This document shows, piece by piece, positions 1 to 8,689 of a stretch of DNA of 32,620 nucleotides. Within the stretch, counting starts at the first letter, position 1; every line of letters begins with the position of its first letter. The notes under the pieces are model-generated. The model had not been told where the DNA came from. It ran no database searches and saw only the letters and a list, made by a program, of their open reading frames with translations. Source of the stretch: Myxococcales bacterium (GTDB lineage Bacteria; Myxococcota_A; UBA9042). Location of the stretch: NCBI GenBank assembly GCA_009692465.1, contig SHZD01000044.1:1-32620 (forward strand), given 5' to 3'. The position numbers and the translations under genes are program-made.

Positions 1-131
1 GACGACTGAGGCGCACTTGTAGTGCGTCGCAAGGAGGAAGAGGGCTGACAACAAAGCATGGCGGGGTCGATGAGTCCAGCGAACTCATCGACGGGTTACG
101 CGCAGCAGGCGTTTGAAGATAAACACCCTCT
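1..131. other. Structured non-coding DNA, no gene recognised
   Basis: No convincing coding frame was found here. Two hairpins are visible. One near 12-28 pairs GCGCACT with AGTGCGT. The other is a perfect 10-bp stem, 66-75 (GTCGATGAGT) against 83-92 (ACTCATCGAC), with a 7-nt loop. The segment directly precedes the inverted-repeat element at 132-270 and may be part of a larger repeat cut by the window edge. Its role is unknown. Confidence 0.4.
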
Positions 132-270
132 TAGGAACTGTCCTCAACTAACTCGATCGATCTGGGCAACACAGGAGCGGCGAGTCGGCCTTTGAGGACG
201 CGAGCTTAGCGACCAACAAAGCAAGCAAACGGAACCAGTCCCGCAATGACTTATTCTGGGACAGTTCCTA
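132..270. repeat. 139-bp element with 12-bp terminal inverted repeats
   Basis: The ends are TAGGAACTGTCC (132-143) and GGACAGTTCCTA (259-270), a perfect 12-bp inverted pair, with no coding capacity between them. The interior at about 149-230 is a diverged copy of the dispersed repeat also seen at 23718-23850 and 31930-32062; shared blocks include AACTCGATCGATC, CGAGTCGGC and TTAGCGACC. Both ends carry TA, as expected of elements that target TA, but no target duplication can be proven. The right end supplies the stop codon of the minus-strand glycosyltransferase. Confidence 0.6.
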
Positions 271-1362
271 ATTATCTCCGCGCGCCAGCTCGGCCAAAAG
301 TTCGTCGACCACGTCGAACAGCCGTTGATTGCCCGACTGCTGGTATGTAGCTAAATTCTGGCTAAATTCGGGCGTCCGCACCAAAAACTGGGCGATATCC
401 TGATCGGTAATCTCGCGACGGTGCAGACCATAGCCCAGCTTTTCCAAGTACACCGCGTTCAACGTCTGCTCAAACTGACCTGCCAGCGGCACCGACAGCA
501 TTGGCTTGCGCAAATAGACGGCTTCACCCATCAACGAAAAACCGCCGCCGGCTACCACCGCTTTGGCACTGGCCAAATCGTGCACGAACTTGGTCTCCGA
601 GAACGGGCGATGCTCCAAATTGTCATCCGTTTGCGGCTGGTCAATCCCGCGCCGCATCCCGTAGACCACGAACGGCTGGTGCGGAAACCGCTTGAGCACG
701 CGGGCAATCGACTCCGCGCCGGGACCGCTTTGGTAGACTAAGACGTGCTGACCATCGCTCGGCTGCGCCGCCAAGATTTCGGGTCGCAAAATCGGCGGCA
801 CCAGCGTGGTGCGCTCGCGCTTGGTGGGTAGATTGAAAAACGTCGTAATGACATAGTGTTGGCAGTTGGGCAACTTGGCGCGGACAATGCCCTTGGCCAG
901 CAAGAAGCCCGCCGGATCGACGTCAAACACGGCGTCGTCGTGGTGGCAGCGGCTCAAGACCTGCATATTGTCCACGCTAACTACCGGCAAGTGATGCGCC
1001 TTTGCGTACCAGTAACTCCATGACTCAAAATCGGAAATGATGACTTCTGGCAAGAATTCTCGGGCCAAAGCGAACCACTGGCGGATATTGCCGGGCAGGC
1101 CGTCGCGCAGCGATTCAGGCAAAAAAGTTTCCTTCAGATTGGAGAACAAGGTGCGAGCCTTTTTGACCTCGTTGTCCTCGTAAATCATGTGCAGACCGTG
1201 GATGCGGTGGACTCCGTCAAAATGCTTACTTAATAGCTCGTGGGCCCGCCCCGAAACGACGATGTGGACATCGTGTCCTCGGGCTAAAAGGTGCTCAATG
1301 GTGACGCGTGACCGCGTGGCGTGGCCCATGCCTTCGCCGACGACGCCGTACAGAATTCGCAT
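268..1362 (-). CDS. MJ1255-family glycosyltransferase (GT-B, family 28-like C-terminus)
   Basis: This 364-aa protein is likely a cytosolic GT-B fold glycosyltransferase using a nucleotide sugar. The N-terminus MRILYGVVGEGMGHATRS is the glycine-rich acceptor-side motif of the MJ1255/VC2487-type family. The C-terminal half carries VVAGGGFSLMGEAVYLRKP (around residues 270-290) followed by SVPLAGQFEQTLNAVYLEKLG, the usual donor-binding region of family 28-like enzymes. The ATG at 1362 is preceded by AAGGA about 8 nt upstream on the minus strand, which supports the start. The TAG stop (268-270) is the last three bases of the 139-bp inverted-repeat element, so the native C-terminus may have been altered slightly. 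The acceptor cannot be told from the sequence; lipid or cell-wall glycans are plausible. Confidence 0.85.
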   Translation of the reverse strand: MRILYGVVGEGMGHATRSRVTIEHLLARGHDVHIVVSGRAHELLSKHFDGVHRIHGLHMIYEDNEVKKARTLFSNLKETFLPESLRDGLPGNIRQWFALAREFLPEVIISDFESWSYWYAKAHHLPVVSVDNMQVLSRCHHDDAVFDVDPAGFLLAKGIVRAKLPNCQHYVITTFFNLPTKRERTTLVPPILRPEILAAQPSDGQHVLVYQSGPGAESIARVLKRFPHQPFVVYGMRRGIDQPQTDDNLEHRPFSETKFVHDLASAKAVVAGGGFSLMGEAVYLRKPMLSVPLAGQFEQTLNAVYLEKLGYGLHRREITDQDIAQFLVRTPEFSQNLATYQQSGNQRLFDVVDELLAELARGDN

Positions 1363-1406
1363 GAACTATCCTTGAATTTAAAGCGTTAGTTGACTCAGCG
1401 TCGGCG

Positions 1407-3935
1407 CTAGTCGCGCCGCTGCATGGGCACGAGTCTGCGGCCAATCCCAACGAATGCCAGCGTAGCCAACAACGCCGCCACTATTCCACTAGCCCCACCG
1501 TTTCCAGATGCACTAAAGCTAGCTGGGTTAGCCGAACAGCCGCTAGTAGAACCGGCTCGCGTTGGCGACGCGCCTTTGTTCAGTCCACCGGCGTTCGCGC
1601 TAGGCGTTGCCTCAGCGTGAGTGTCACCGCCACTGTCGGAACCCTGAGCGTCCGGGGCTGGTACCACAACCGTTGGCGGAGTTTCATCAATATATTCAAT
1701 AGTTTTTGGCAATTCGTCTTCGGTGGTGGGCTCGCCATTTTCATTTAGTGGCGGTGGCGCCATCCCGCCTTGTTGTTGGCCGGGCTGCCAAAACACGTAC
1801 AGGTCGTCGATGATGTATTTTCCGAGCCCGCCTTCGCTCAAATGGACGCGTTCCTTGCCGCCCCACGGGTCGTTGATGAGCGGTCCGCCTTGGTCGACGC
1901 CGACAATCAACACCCAATGCCAGTCTTCGCTGGTGCCGTAAAACGCTGAGTTGCCGCCCGGCCAATGCACGCCCGCCACCACAGGCATGCCGGACTTGAG
2001 CGCATTAACGATAAAACTCGCGGCTTTAGGCGAAATACACGTCGTCGAGGCGTTGCTGCCATGGGCGGGCACCAATCCAGCCGGAGCGCTGCCCCAAATC
2101 ACAAGGCATTTGCCGGATACCTGTTTGCCGCCCATTTCGTAGTCGCTTGCCGCGTAGCCGCCGTATTGCTTGCGCCAGGCGTTTTCTAGGACTGGATCGT
2201 CGCCTTCTTGGCCATCCACGTGGCGTTTGACGCCCAAGTAGGCATGCAACATGGCTAAGCTAGTGATTGTGCACCCGGAGTTGTGGATTGTCAGCCCTGG
2301 ACAGGTCCCCAGTTGTTGGCCATAATCCTTTTGATTCCAGACCTTAAGGCCTTTGCCCTGCCAGAGGTCGATGCCACCGTCGAAAGTGGCGCAACCATCT
2401 GTTTCGCCGACGTTGGCGCTGCCCGAGGGTGTGCTGGGCTTGGACGGAGTCGCCGCGGACTTGCAGGCGTCGGCTACCCCGGCGGCGTTTTGTTGGCAGC
2501 CGCCTGGACAGGCAAAAACCGATTGCGTGGCGCCAAGTTTGCACGCGGTAAGTAGCGGACCATCGCACCAGGCGCCGTCTTGTTTGCCTGAGCAGTAGCC
2601 AGCGGTCTTGTAATTGCAAGCCGCAGCGCCGCCGCTGGGTTGAGCACAGCCTTTAGCGCAGGAGATCGCCTTGGCAATTAGGCCGTTCGAGCACTGGATC
2701 AAGTCTCCACCGCTGCACCAAGTGCCATCGAACTTGCCGGCGCAAGCGGCGTCGCCGCCCGGTTTCTTGCAGGTGTCGGGCACGCCCGAAGGCATCGCTT
2801 GGCAGCCAGTCGGGCAATTGAAGGCGTTAGCCACTTTTCCAGCTTTGCACGACGCCAATTGCGAACCGACGCACCACGCCCCGTCTGCCTTGCCCGCGCA
2901 TGATTTTTGCGGATCGAACGGCGGTTGCGTGCAGTTGGCGCCTCCGTCACTCTGGCAGCCGAGCTCGCAGATTTGCGATCCCACTTGCTGGCCACCTTTG
3001 CACACCCGAAGGGTCGCGCCGTCGCAAAATTCGCCGTCCGCGGCACCGGTGCAGGGACCACTGGGTTGCGGCGCGGGCTTGCACTGATCGGCGACGCCAC
3101 TTGGCATGGTTTGGCAGCCGTTGGCGCAGGCGCTGGCATGGGTGGCTTGACCGCCGCTGCAGGTCAGCACTTTGTCGCCGTCGCACCACTGGCCATCGCT
3201 TTTGCCGGTACAGGGTCCGGTCGAGGCGGGCGCGCCTTTGCATTGGTCGGCGAGACCAGGCGGCATCGATTGACAGCCATAGGTGCAGGTTTTACTGGAT
3301 GAAACTTTGCCGCCACCGCATTGCAACAGGCCATCGCCCGCGCACCAAGAGCCATCGGCCTTGCCGGTGCAGACAGTGGCGGTCGTGGCTTCCGACTTGC
3401 ACACATCGGCAACGCCTGGCGGTTTGACTTCGCAGCCGTTCGCGCAGGTTTGCGACGAAACTACGCCGCCGCCCTTGCATTGCATCAGGCTGCTGCCATT
3501 GCAGTAGGCGCCGTCGGGCTTGCCAGCGCAGGGCCCAGTTGGGGCGGGCGCGCCTTTGCACTCATCTGCTACGCCGGCGGGCATGGCCTGACAGCCGTAT
3601 TGGCACGCCTGACTGGAGCTCACCCCTCCGCCCTTGCACTGAAGCAAGTTGGAACCGTCGCACCACGCTCCGTCCAGCTTTGCGGCACACGACCCTGACG
3701 TTGACTTGCATTGGTCGGCGACCCCGGTCGGCATCGATTGACAGCCGCTCCCGCAGGCCTTGGATGACGTTTGCGAACCGTTTTGGCAGTTGACTAGGTT
3801 GTTGCCGTCGCACCACAGGCCGTTCTGTTTGCCGGTGCAGAACGCGGCCCAAGCGGTCGTCGGCCAACTTGCCGCCGCAGCGATAAGGAGGGCGATCGTT
3901 GTAAGGGAGCCGAAGTTAGTGTGGGGCGGCTTCAT
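1407..3935 (-). CDS. Secreted Cys-rich repeat protein with C39-like peptidase domain and MYXO-CTERM-like tail
   Basis: The frame stays open upstream to 4163, but the peptide there is translated from a dispersed repeat. The ATG at 3935 gives a proper signal peptide (MKPPHTNFGSLTTIALLIAA, then AWA). The mature part has nine repeats of about 50 residues with six cysteines each (pattern C-x-GK-x-DG-x-WC...C...C...GC...C; residues ~33-490). A papain-fold domain of Peptidase_C39_2 type follows (~510-715): NSGCTITSLAML gives the candidate nucleophile Cys ~555, DWHWVLIVG gives His ~673 and INDPWGG gives Asp ~689. A low-complexity linker leads to a tail of GC motif, hydrophobic helix and Arg-rich end (SGCSANP ... 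GRRLVPMQRRD), as in MYXO-CTERM sorting signals. It is likely a surface-anchored cysteine peptidase or amidase on a Cys-rich stalk. The substrate is unknown. Confidence 0.82.
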   Translation of the reverse strand: MKPPHTNFGSLTTIALLIAAAASWPTTAWAAFCTGKQNGLWCDGNNLVNCQNGSQTSSKACGSGCQSMPTGVADQCKSTSGSCAAKLDGAWCDGSNLLQCKGGGVSSSQACQYGCQAMPAGVADECKGAPAPTGPCAGKPDGAYCNGSSLMQCKGGGVVSSQTCANGCEVKPPGVADVCKSEATTATVCTGKADGSWCAGDGLLQCGGGKVSSSKTCTYGCQSMPPGLADQCKGAPASTGPCTGKSDGQWCDGDKVLTCSGGQATHASACANGCQTMPSGVADQCKPAPQPSGPCTGAADGEFCDGATLRVCKGGQQVGSQICELGCQSDGGANCTQPPFDPQKSCAGKADGAWCVGSQLASCKAGKVANAFNCPTGCQAMPSGVPDTCKKPGGDAACAGKFDGTWCSGGDLIQCSNGLIAKAISCAKGCAQPSGGAAACNYKTAGYCSGKQDGAWCDGPLLTACKLGATQSVFACPGGCQQNAAGVADACKSAATPSKPSTPSGSANVGETDGCATFDGGIDLWQGKGLKVWNQKDYGQQLGTCPGLTIHNSGCTITSLAMLHAYLGVKRHVDGQEGDDPVLENAWRKQYGGYAASDYEMGGKQVSGKCLVIWGSAPAGLVPAHGSNASTTCISPKAASFIVNALKSGMPVVAGVHWPGGNSAFYGTSEDWHWVLIVGVDQGGPLINDPWGGKERVHLSEGGLGKYIIDDLYVFWQPGQQQGGMAPPPLNENGEPTTEDELPKTIEYIDETPPTVVVPAPDAQGSDSGGDTHAEATPSANAGGLNKGASPTRAGSTSGCSANPASFSASGNGGASGIVAALLATLAFVGIGRRLVPMQRRD

Positions 3936-4106
3936 TGCTCGCAGTCTGCGCCGGTGATTGGCGGCGTGCAAGGGTTTTCGACGCGCTTCGGCTGCCCAAA
4001 AACCGGCATGGGCGATGAGGCTGAGTCGTGAGCCGCGTGGGTCTTTCCGAATTCGTGGTTTTGCACCGCGACCTCCGTGCTGGTGAGTCGGTGAAGCTGG
4101 GAACCA

Positions 4107-4392
4107 AATATCCACATATAATTCAGGATGTTGTGAAATGGGTGCGTACTGATCATCGGTCAAAACTCGCGGTGGGCGCCGCAGTTCTTGCCGCCTAGAG
4201 GCACCTTAGCCCGAAAGCGAATATCCACATGCAATTCAGGATGTTGTGAAATGGGTGCGTACTGATCACCTACTGATCACCGGTCAAAACTCGGCATGAG
4301 GGCCGCAGTTCTTGACGCCTTAAGACTGTTCAACACTGAAACGAATATCCACGTGCAATTCAGGATGTTGTGAAATGGGTGCGTACTGATCA
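4107..4392. repeat. Three tandem copies (~113-124 bp period) of the RAYT-associated repeat
   Basis: A 29-bp core beginning GATGTTGTGAAATGGG and ending GCGTACTGATCA occurs at 4127-4155, 4240-4268 and 4364-4392, all in one orientation. The sequence before each core (ATATCCAC...AATTCAG) and the spacer after it (GGTCAAAACTCG...GCCGCAGTTCTTG) also repeat, so the whole unit is tandemly duplicated. Copy 2 carries a further duplication of TACTGATCACC. The core is nearly the same as the ends of the transposase element at 8687-10161. The array fills most of the 525-bp gap between two minus-strand genes; nothing else was seen there. Confidence 0.85.
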
Positions 4393-4460
4393 CCCCGATC
4401 CACGACGGCCATATTCGCGTGTTAGTAAGCCGGCGCTTTGTCCGAATTTTCTTTGTAGTA

Positions 4461-5435
4461 TCAGGATGTTAACTTGTCACTTTCAACCGAAAGACGCCCT
4501 CGAAAAAGGGCTAGCCACGCCAAGGCGCCCAAGCCGACGCCAAACCACAAAGTGCACAGCCGAATGAGCAGCGTTGCCAACACGGCGCCAGCCCTGTCGA
4601 GGTTGAAGCCAAACTCAGGGGTTATCAACAGGACGACCATTACCGCTTCGGTTGAACCGACGCCGCCGGGCAGCATCGACACCGCGCCAAACAGCGTCGC
4701 CATGGCGTAGGTGACGACGGCGGGGCCAAAATCGCCAGCGGCGCCTAGTCCGTCGAGCAGCACTCGAAAGGCCACGGCCTCGAGAAGCCACGCTGCAGCC
4801 GCCAAAAAGACTCCAACGGACAGCGACTTCACGGAGCACAACTTGCGCAACACTTCGTGCGCCCGTGCGATTCCTGCGAAGACCCGCACCAACTTGGTCT
4901 GTGGCAAGCGGCGTTCGGCCCACGCAACCAGTGACGGGACCAAGCGCGGATGCACTACGGAAGCCAGAAACAGCCCGCAAAGGCCACAAACACCCCAAAA
5001 CAATTCGCGGTAAGCCCCGTGCTGCCAGATGCCTAGGGCCGCTACCAGCAGCAGGCCGACAACGTCGGTAAATCGTTCAGCAACAACTGAAGAGGCTACG
5101 ACGGTCGCTGACGCCCCGCGCCGCTTCTTAAGTATGAGGCCTTTGACCACTTCGCCCATCTTGCCGGGGGTAACGGTGAACAGCAAACCGGCGATAAAGA
5201 CCAACGCGGCCTCGGTCCGCGACACGACGATTTCCAACCGCCCTAAATAATAGCGAAAACGCACGATTCGCAGGGCATAGTTGCCCAGGACTAAGCTGCA
5301 AGCGACTACGATCCGTTGCAGCGAAAACTGCTCGAAAGCAATCCGCAATTTGCCAAAATCGGCGAACATGCCCGCCCCGGCAATCACGCAGACAGCGAGC
5401 AAGGCCGCGACTAAAAGGGCTCGCGCTGCGGTCAC
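4461..5435 (-). CDS. YbhN / lysylphosphatidylglycerol-synthase-type membrane protein (flippase-like)
   Basis: This 324-aa integral membrane protein has about eight hydrophobic segments. It carries the core motif of the LPG_synthase_TM family (PF03706, UPF0104): LLFTVTPGKMGEVVKGLIL at about residues 86-104, followed by an RG-rich loop and VVAERFTDVVGLLLVA. A second conserved stretch is SMLPGGVGSTEAVMVVLL (~254-271). Family members are linked to lipid or glycolipid translocation, or form the membrane part of MprF; no MprF-like transferase domain is present here. The GTG start at 5435 overlaps the TGA stop of the folK fusion (GTGA), so the two genes are translationally coupled. Substrate unknown. 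Confidence 0.85.
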   Translation of the reverse strand: MTAARALLVAALLAVCVIAGAGMFADFGKLRIAFEQFSLQRIVVACSLVLGNYALRIVRFRYYLGRLEIVVSRTEAALVFIAGLLFTVTPGKMGEVVKGLILKKRRGASATVVASSVVAERFTDVVGLLLVAALGIWQHGAYRELFWGVCGLCGLFLASVVHPRLVPSLVAWAERRLPQTKLVRVFAGIARAHEVLRKLCSVKSLSVGVFLAAAAWLLEAVAFRVLLDGLGAAGDFGPAVVTYAMATLFGAVSMLPGGVGSTEAVMVVLLITPEFGFNLDRAGAVLATLLIRLCTLWFGVGLGALAWLALFRGRLSVESDKLTS

Positions 5436-6556
5436 GGCGTCTGGCTTGGCGAATCTTCGGAGGCCGCGTCAACAGGGGTTACTGATTGAGGCTGTGGCAG
5501 TCCTCTCAAGAGTTTAGCGACCCGTTTCCATTCGTCCTCAATCCGCGCGGCGTCGTATTCTGCCGGGCCATTCCACGTCTTAAGGGCGACCAGAGCTAGC
5601 AAGTCATCGTGCAAGTCTTGGATAATTGCTCGACCGATTCCGTTCTCCTGCAGTTGCCCGTCGGCGCGCTCCAACAACACTAAGCGCAACAATGCTCGAC
5701 AGAACTTGGCCTCAGGCGCGTTTGGCGCGGCCAATTGCAGCGTGTCAACAAGTCTACGAATTTGTTCGAATTTATCGCCAAGCTGCTTGGCCTGGACCTG
5801 CTTGAAAACAGTCCACATGACCCAGCGGCGGGCGCCGGTATCCGCAGCCAAATGCTCTGGAGTAAAATGCGGCGCAGTTTGGGCCAGGAATTCAAGACCA
5901 TCGCTGTCTGCGCCCACGAGTTGCCACGCCTGCGCGATCTGGTCGACCGCAGCCGTGTGCGCCAAAGGCACCTCCGCGAGCAGAAACGGCGGAGGCGGCT
6001 GCCCCGGTGCGGAAATCGCCTGCGGCGGCTCGGGCTGGTGTCGGCAGCTTGCCGAAACAGCTACACCAACAACTAAGGCAATTCTTTGAATTAGTTGCGC
6101 GATGGGTGCTCGCGTGCGCGGATCGACGAAATCGGGCCAAATCTGGGCCAAGGGAGCCAACACAAACCAGCGGGCGTGCATGCGCGGATGCGGCAGGGTC
6201 AACACCGGATCGTCCGACACAATATCGTCCACCGCAATGACATCGAGGTCCAACGGCCGCGGCCCGTGCCAGCCTTCCTTGTTGCGATCGCGGCCAAAGG
6301 CGGCCTCGATCCGTTGCAAGCGCACATGGCCCAAGTGCAACGCCGTGCTCGACCAACCGCAGCCCACGGCGTTGAAAAACTGTGGCCCGGTGGCCCCTTC
6401 GGCTGGCTCGCTGATAACAATTGAGCTTAAGCTAGGCGTATTCAAAGGCAACTGCGCAACGACTTGCTGCCAAGCCTGGGCAATGGTGGTCGCAGCGTCG
6501 CCGACATTGGCGCCCAACGCGATCACCCATTTACGACGAATAGTACGCAGCGGCAA
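5432..6556 (-). CDS. folK: HPPK (folate biosynthesis) fused to a lipobox-like segment and an unknown domain
   Basis: Residues ~10-155 are 6-hydroxymethyl-7,8-dihydropterin pyrophosphokinase, which moves pyrophosphate from ATP to the pterin in folate synthesis. Evidence: VIALGANVGD at the N-terminus, the FNAVG strand, and the signature HGPRPLDLDVI (~97-107), then HPRMHARWFVLAPL. A stand-alone HPPK ends near ~160. Here the frame continues into a hydrophobic stretch ending in a lipobox-like VSASC (Cys ~171), then about 200 residues of helical sequence with no recognised family. No ATG, GTG or TTG lies in frame just before the hydrophobic stretch, so this is either a true fusion or two genes with an unusual start (ATC or ATT) for the second. 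The TTG start at 6556 has no strong RBS. A GTG at residue 11 is an alternative, but it would cut into the conserved strand. Confidence 0.85.
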   Translation of the reverse strand: MPLRTIRRKWVIALGANVGDAATTIAQAWQQVVAQLPLNTPSLSSIVISEPAEGATGPQFFNAVGCGWSSTALHLGHVRLQRIEAAFGRDRNKEGWHGPRPLDLDVIAVDDIVSDDPVLTLPHPRMHARWFVLAPLAQIWPDFVDPRTRAPIAQLIQRIALVVGVAVSASCRHQPEPPQAISAPGQPPPPFLLAEVPLAHTAAVDQIAQAWQLVGADSDGLEFLAQTAPHFTPEHLAADTGARRWVMWTVFKQVQAKQLGDKFEQIRRLVDTLQLAAPNAPEAKFCRALLRLVLLERADGQLQENGIGRAIIQDLHDDLLALVALKTWNGPAEYDAARIEDEWKRVAKLLRGLPQPQSVTPVDAASEDSPSQTP

Positions 6557-6642
6557 GGCATTGCCATCTTGCGCCGTCGGCGGCGCCCGCGCATGCTATC
6601 GCGCCCCGATTGCGGGCACCATGGGACCCAAGTCGATTCTGC

Positions 6643-6857
6643 TAGGAGCCTGTCGGAAATCAATCGGTTGTTAAATGTCTATCAGGTTATACACAATGAA
6701 TCTATTACGATCCGACAGGCTCCTAGCCAGTCAACTATTCTCAACTATTCTCAACTGTCCGAGAACTGCCCGGAGTGAATCCGTTCAGTTTCAGACAGTT
6801 GCCGCCGTCTAGCCAGACGGCGCTAGGAGCGAGTCGGAATACTCCGACACGCTCCTA
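6643..6857. repeat. MITE-like composite repeat, copy 1 (215 bp)
   Basis: The left module, 6643-6725, is 83 bp with perfect 15-bp inverted ends (TAGGAGCCTGTCGGA / TCCGACAGGCTCCTA). The right module, 6824-6857, is a 34-bp near-palindrome (TAGGAGCGAGTCGGA ... CTCCGACACGCTCCTA). Between them are two further hairpins, for example CCGTCT-AGCC-AGACGG at 6804-6819, and three tandem copies of a 10-mer of TCAACTATTC type at 6731-6760. It has no coding capacity. A nearly identical 205-bp copy lies inverted at 17175-17379, and the start of the left module recurs at 32546. It sits between the divergent folK and the thioredoxin-fold lipoprotein gene and fills most of that gap. Confidence 0.85.
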
Positions 6858-6961
6858 GGGCCACGGCGCAGTTCAGGCAGCGGCATGCCACTGTGAACAG
6901 CGCGGCCCAGATCATGGCACGTAGGCAACGCATACTCGGCACAGCGACACAGGTGAATGAA

Positions 6962-8029
6962 ATGTCAGGGCAATCGTGGAAACCCTTCAAACTCGTATTG
7001 GCTTTTGGATTGCTGGCTTTTGCCGTTCAGTGCAAACATGCTGATTATGCACGACAAATCGGAGCAGACCCGGTCGCTGCTGGCGAGACAGTAGTCCTCG
7101 CCGCGGAACCCTCGTCGGTCGTGCTGGGCACGGCTGCGGCAGTGTCGAAACTACCCAAGTCCGTCGACCCCAAGGATCTCGACGAAAAAGAGCGCCAGAT
7201 CCTTGCGGATCTGCTCGGCGAACAGTTCGATCCCTGCGGAAAAACAAGAAGTTTTATGGATGCACTGCGCGCTGAAGACTGCCCTATGGCGGTCAAACTG
7301 GCGGCGCGGTTGGTGGACTGGCTTGGGCCGCAGGGCCTGAGCAAGCAGCAGGCTGTGCAAGCATTGTTGCGTGAAATCGAGCGCTTGAACACCGTGGTGA
7401 CGATTGATACCAAGGGAGCGCCGATGCGGGGACCGGCGGACGCCAAAGTCACAATCGTCGAATTCAGTGATTTCGAGTGTCCGTATTGCCGTCGCGTCAC
7501 TGCGCCGTTGGAGAAACTGCGCGCGCACTATAACATCTTGTTATTTTATAAGTTTTATCCGCTCAAGCATAGTCATCCCAACGCGGTTGGCGCAGCACGG
7601 GCAGCTTGGGCAGCGCATCAACAAGGCAAGTTCTGGGAAATGCACGACGTGCTGTTTGCCAATCAAAGCGCACTTGACTGGCCAAGTGTTCAAAATTATG
7701 CCAAAAAAATGGGGTTGGATTCCAAGAAATTTGCTGCTGACGTCCAATCCGAGGCTGCTCAAGCCGCCGTCGACGCCGACGAGAAATCTGGTGAACTGGC
7801 GCTGGTTGATGGCACGCCGACTTTCTATGTTAATGGCCGCAAAGGTGAATCGTTGGTTCAGGTGCAAGACATGGTCCGGGAAGCATTGGCTGGCTTGGGA
7901 TTGCCATTGCCGCAGGCTTTGGCGGGTGCCGATATCAGCGAGAGCGCGACTTCAGGCTCGCAGGCGGGCGCTTCCGATCGCCCGTCACCTGCAAGCGCGA
8001 TAAAGCCGCTTCAAGCACCTGTCAAATAA
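6962..8029 (+). CDS. DsbA-like thioredoxin-fold lipoprotein (Thioredoxin_4)
   Basis: The 355-aa protein has a lipoprotein signal (KLVLAFGLLAFAVQC, lipobox AVQC). A helical region follows, then a DsbA/DsbG-like thioredoxin fold: PADAKVTIVEFSDFECPYCR carries the CPYC redox motif, followed by the DsbA-type helical insertion (KFWEMHDVLFANQ) and the cis-Pro strand VDGTPTFYVNG. It probably catalyses disulfide formation or isomerisation in the cell envelope, which fits a region full of Cys-rich exported proteins. The frame is open from a GTG at 6893, but AGGTGA at 6951-6956 sits 5 nt before the ATG at 6962, and that start gives a clean lipoprotein signal. The C-terminus is a Ser/Ala-rich tail. Guanylate kinase follows 12 nt downstream. 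Confidence 0.85.
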   Translation: MSGQSWKPFKLVLAFGLLAFAVQCKHADYARQIGADPVAAGETVVLAAEPSSVVLGTAAAVSKLPKSVDPKDLDEKERQILADLLGEQFDPCGKTRSFMDALRAEDCPMAVKLAARLVDWLGPQGLSKQQAVQALLREIERLNTVVTIDTKGAPMRGPADAKVTIVEFSDFECPYCRRVTAPLEKLRAHYNILLFYKFYPLKHSHPNAVGAARAAWAAHQQGKFWEMHDVLFANQSALDWPSVQNYAKKMGLDSKKFAADVQSEAAQAAVDADEKSGELALVDGTPTFYVNGRKGESLVQVQDMVREALAGLGLPLPQALAGADISESATSGSQAGASDRPSPASAIKPLQAPVK

Positions 8030-8041
8030 GGAAATTCTGCG

Positions 8042-8689
8042 ATGGCGGGAGTTCTTCTCATCTTGGTGGGTCCTGCAGGTGCCGGCAAGACCACGCTGGC
8101 GCGTCGATTGATCGATGCCAGACCCGACCAGCGTGGATTTTCGGTTTCGCACACGACGCGCCCAATCAGAAGTGGAGAAACCCATGGGAAAGACTACTTT
8201 TTTGTAGCTAGGGACGCGTTTTTGGACCTGCGCGAACGCGGCGGTTTTGCCGAATCGGCGTGCGTGCACGACAACTATTACGGCACTTCAAAGGCCGAGA
8301 TCGCCAAGCTGACCACCGTTGGCCGGGATATCATTTTTGATATCGACATCGAGGGCGCGCTCAACTTGTGGCGGCAGTACCCGGATAGTGCGCGCTTGGT
8401 CTTCATACTGCCCCCAAGTTGGACGGCATTGGTGCAACGATTGCGCGATCGTGGAAGCGAAACCGAGGAGACGCTGAGGCGCCGATTGCGGACAGCGCGG
8501 CGCGAGCTCGTTGCCGTGCTGGACTCCAGTGCTCCTTGGCACGTTGTTCGCAACGACGATATCGCTGCCGCGACGGCCCAGTTAGAAGCGCTACTCGACG
8601 GCAGCCACCAGTTAGAGTCGGCAGACTCCAAGGCGGCATTGCACAGCCTAATGCGTGGCGCAAATTCTGACCCATTGGCGTCGGACTGA
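8042..8689 (+). CDS. gmk: Guanylate kinase
   Basis: This 215-aa cytosolic enzyme converts GMP and ATP to GDP and ADP. Evidence: P-loop GPAGAGKTT (residues ~10-18), the GMP-binding SHTTRPIRSGETHGKDYFF, the YYGTSKAEI segment, and DIDIEGALNLW matching the usual DIDVQGA motif. The length fits the family. AAGGA overlaps the upstream stop codon and lies about 9 nt before the ATG, so it likely forms an operon with the thioredoxin-fold gene. The TGA stop (8687-8689) is the first three bases of the inverted repeat bounding the transposase element downstream. The last few residues may therefore have been set by that insertion, after the end of the conserved domain. Confidence 0.93.
   Translation: MAGVLLILVGPAGAGKTTLARRLIDARPDQRGFSVSHTTRPIRSGETHGKDYFFVARDAFLDLRERGGFAESACVHDNYYGTSKAEIAKLTTVGRDIIFDIDIEGALNLWRQYPDSARLVFILPPSWTALVQRLRDRGSETEETLRRRLRTARRELVAVLDSSAPWHVVRNDDIAAATAQLEALLDGSHQLESADSKAALHSLMRGANSDPLASD

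Noticed and set aside
3936-4163. N-terminal extension of the Cys-rich peptidase (MTDDQYAPISQ...)
   Set aside because: It is translated from the tandem repeat and lacks a signal peptide; the ATG at 3935 gives a proper one.
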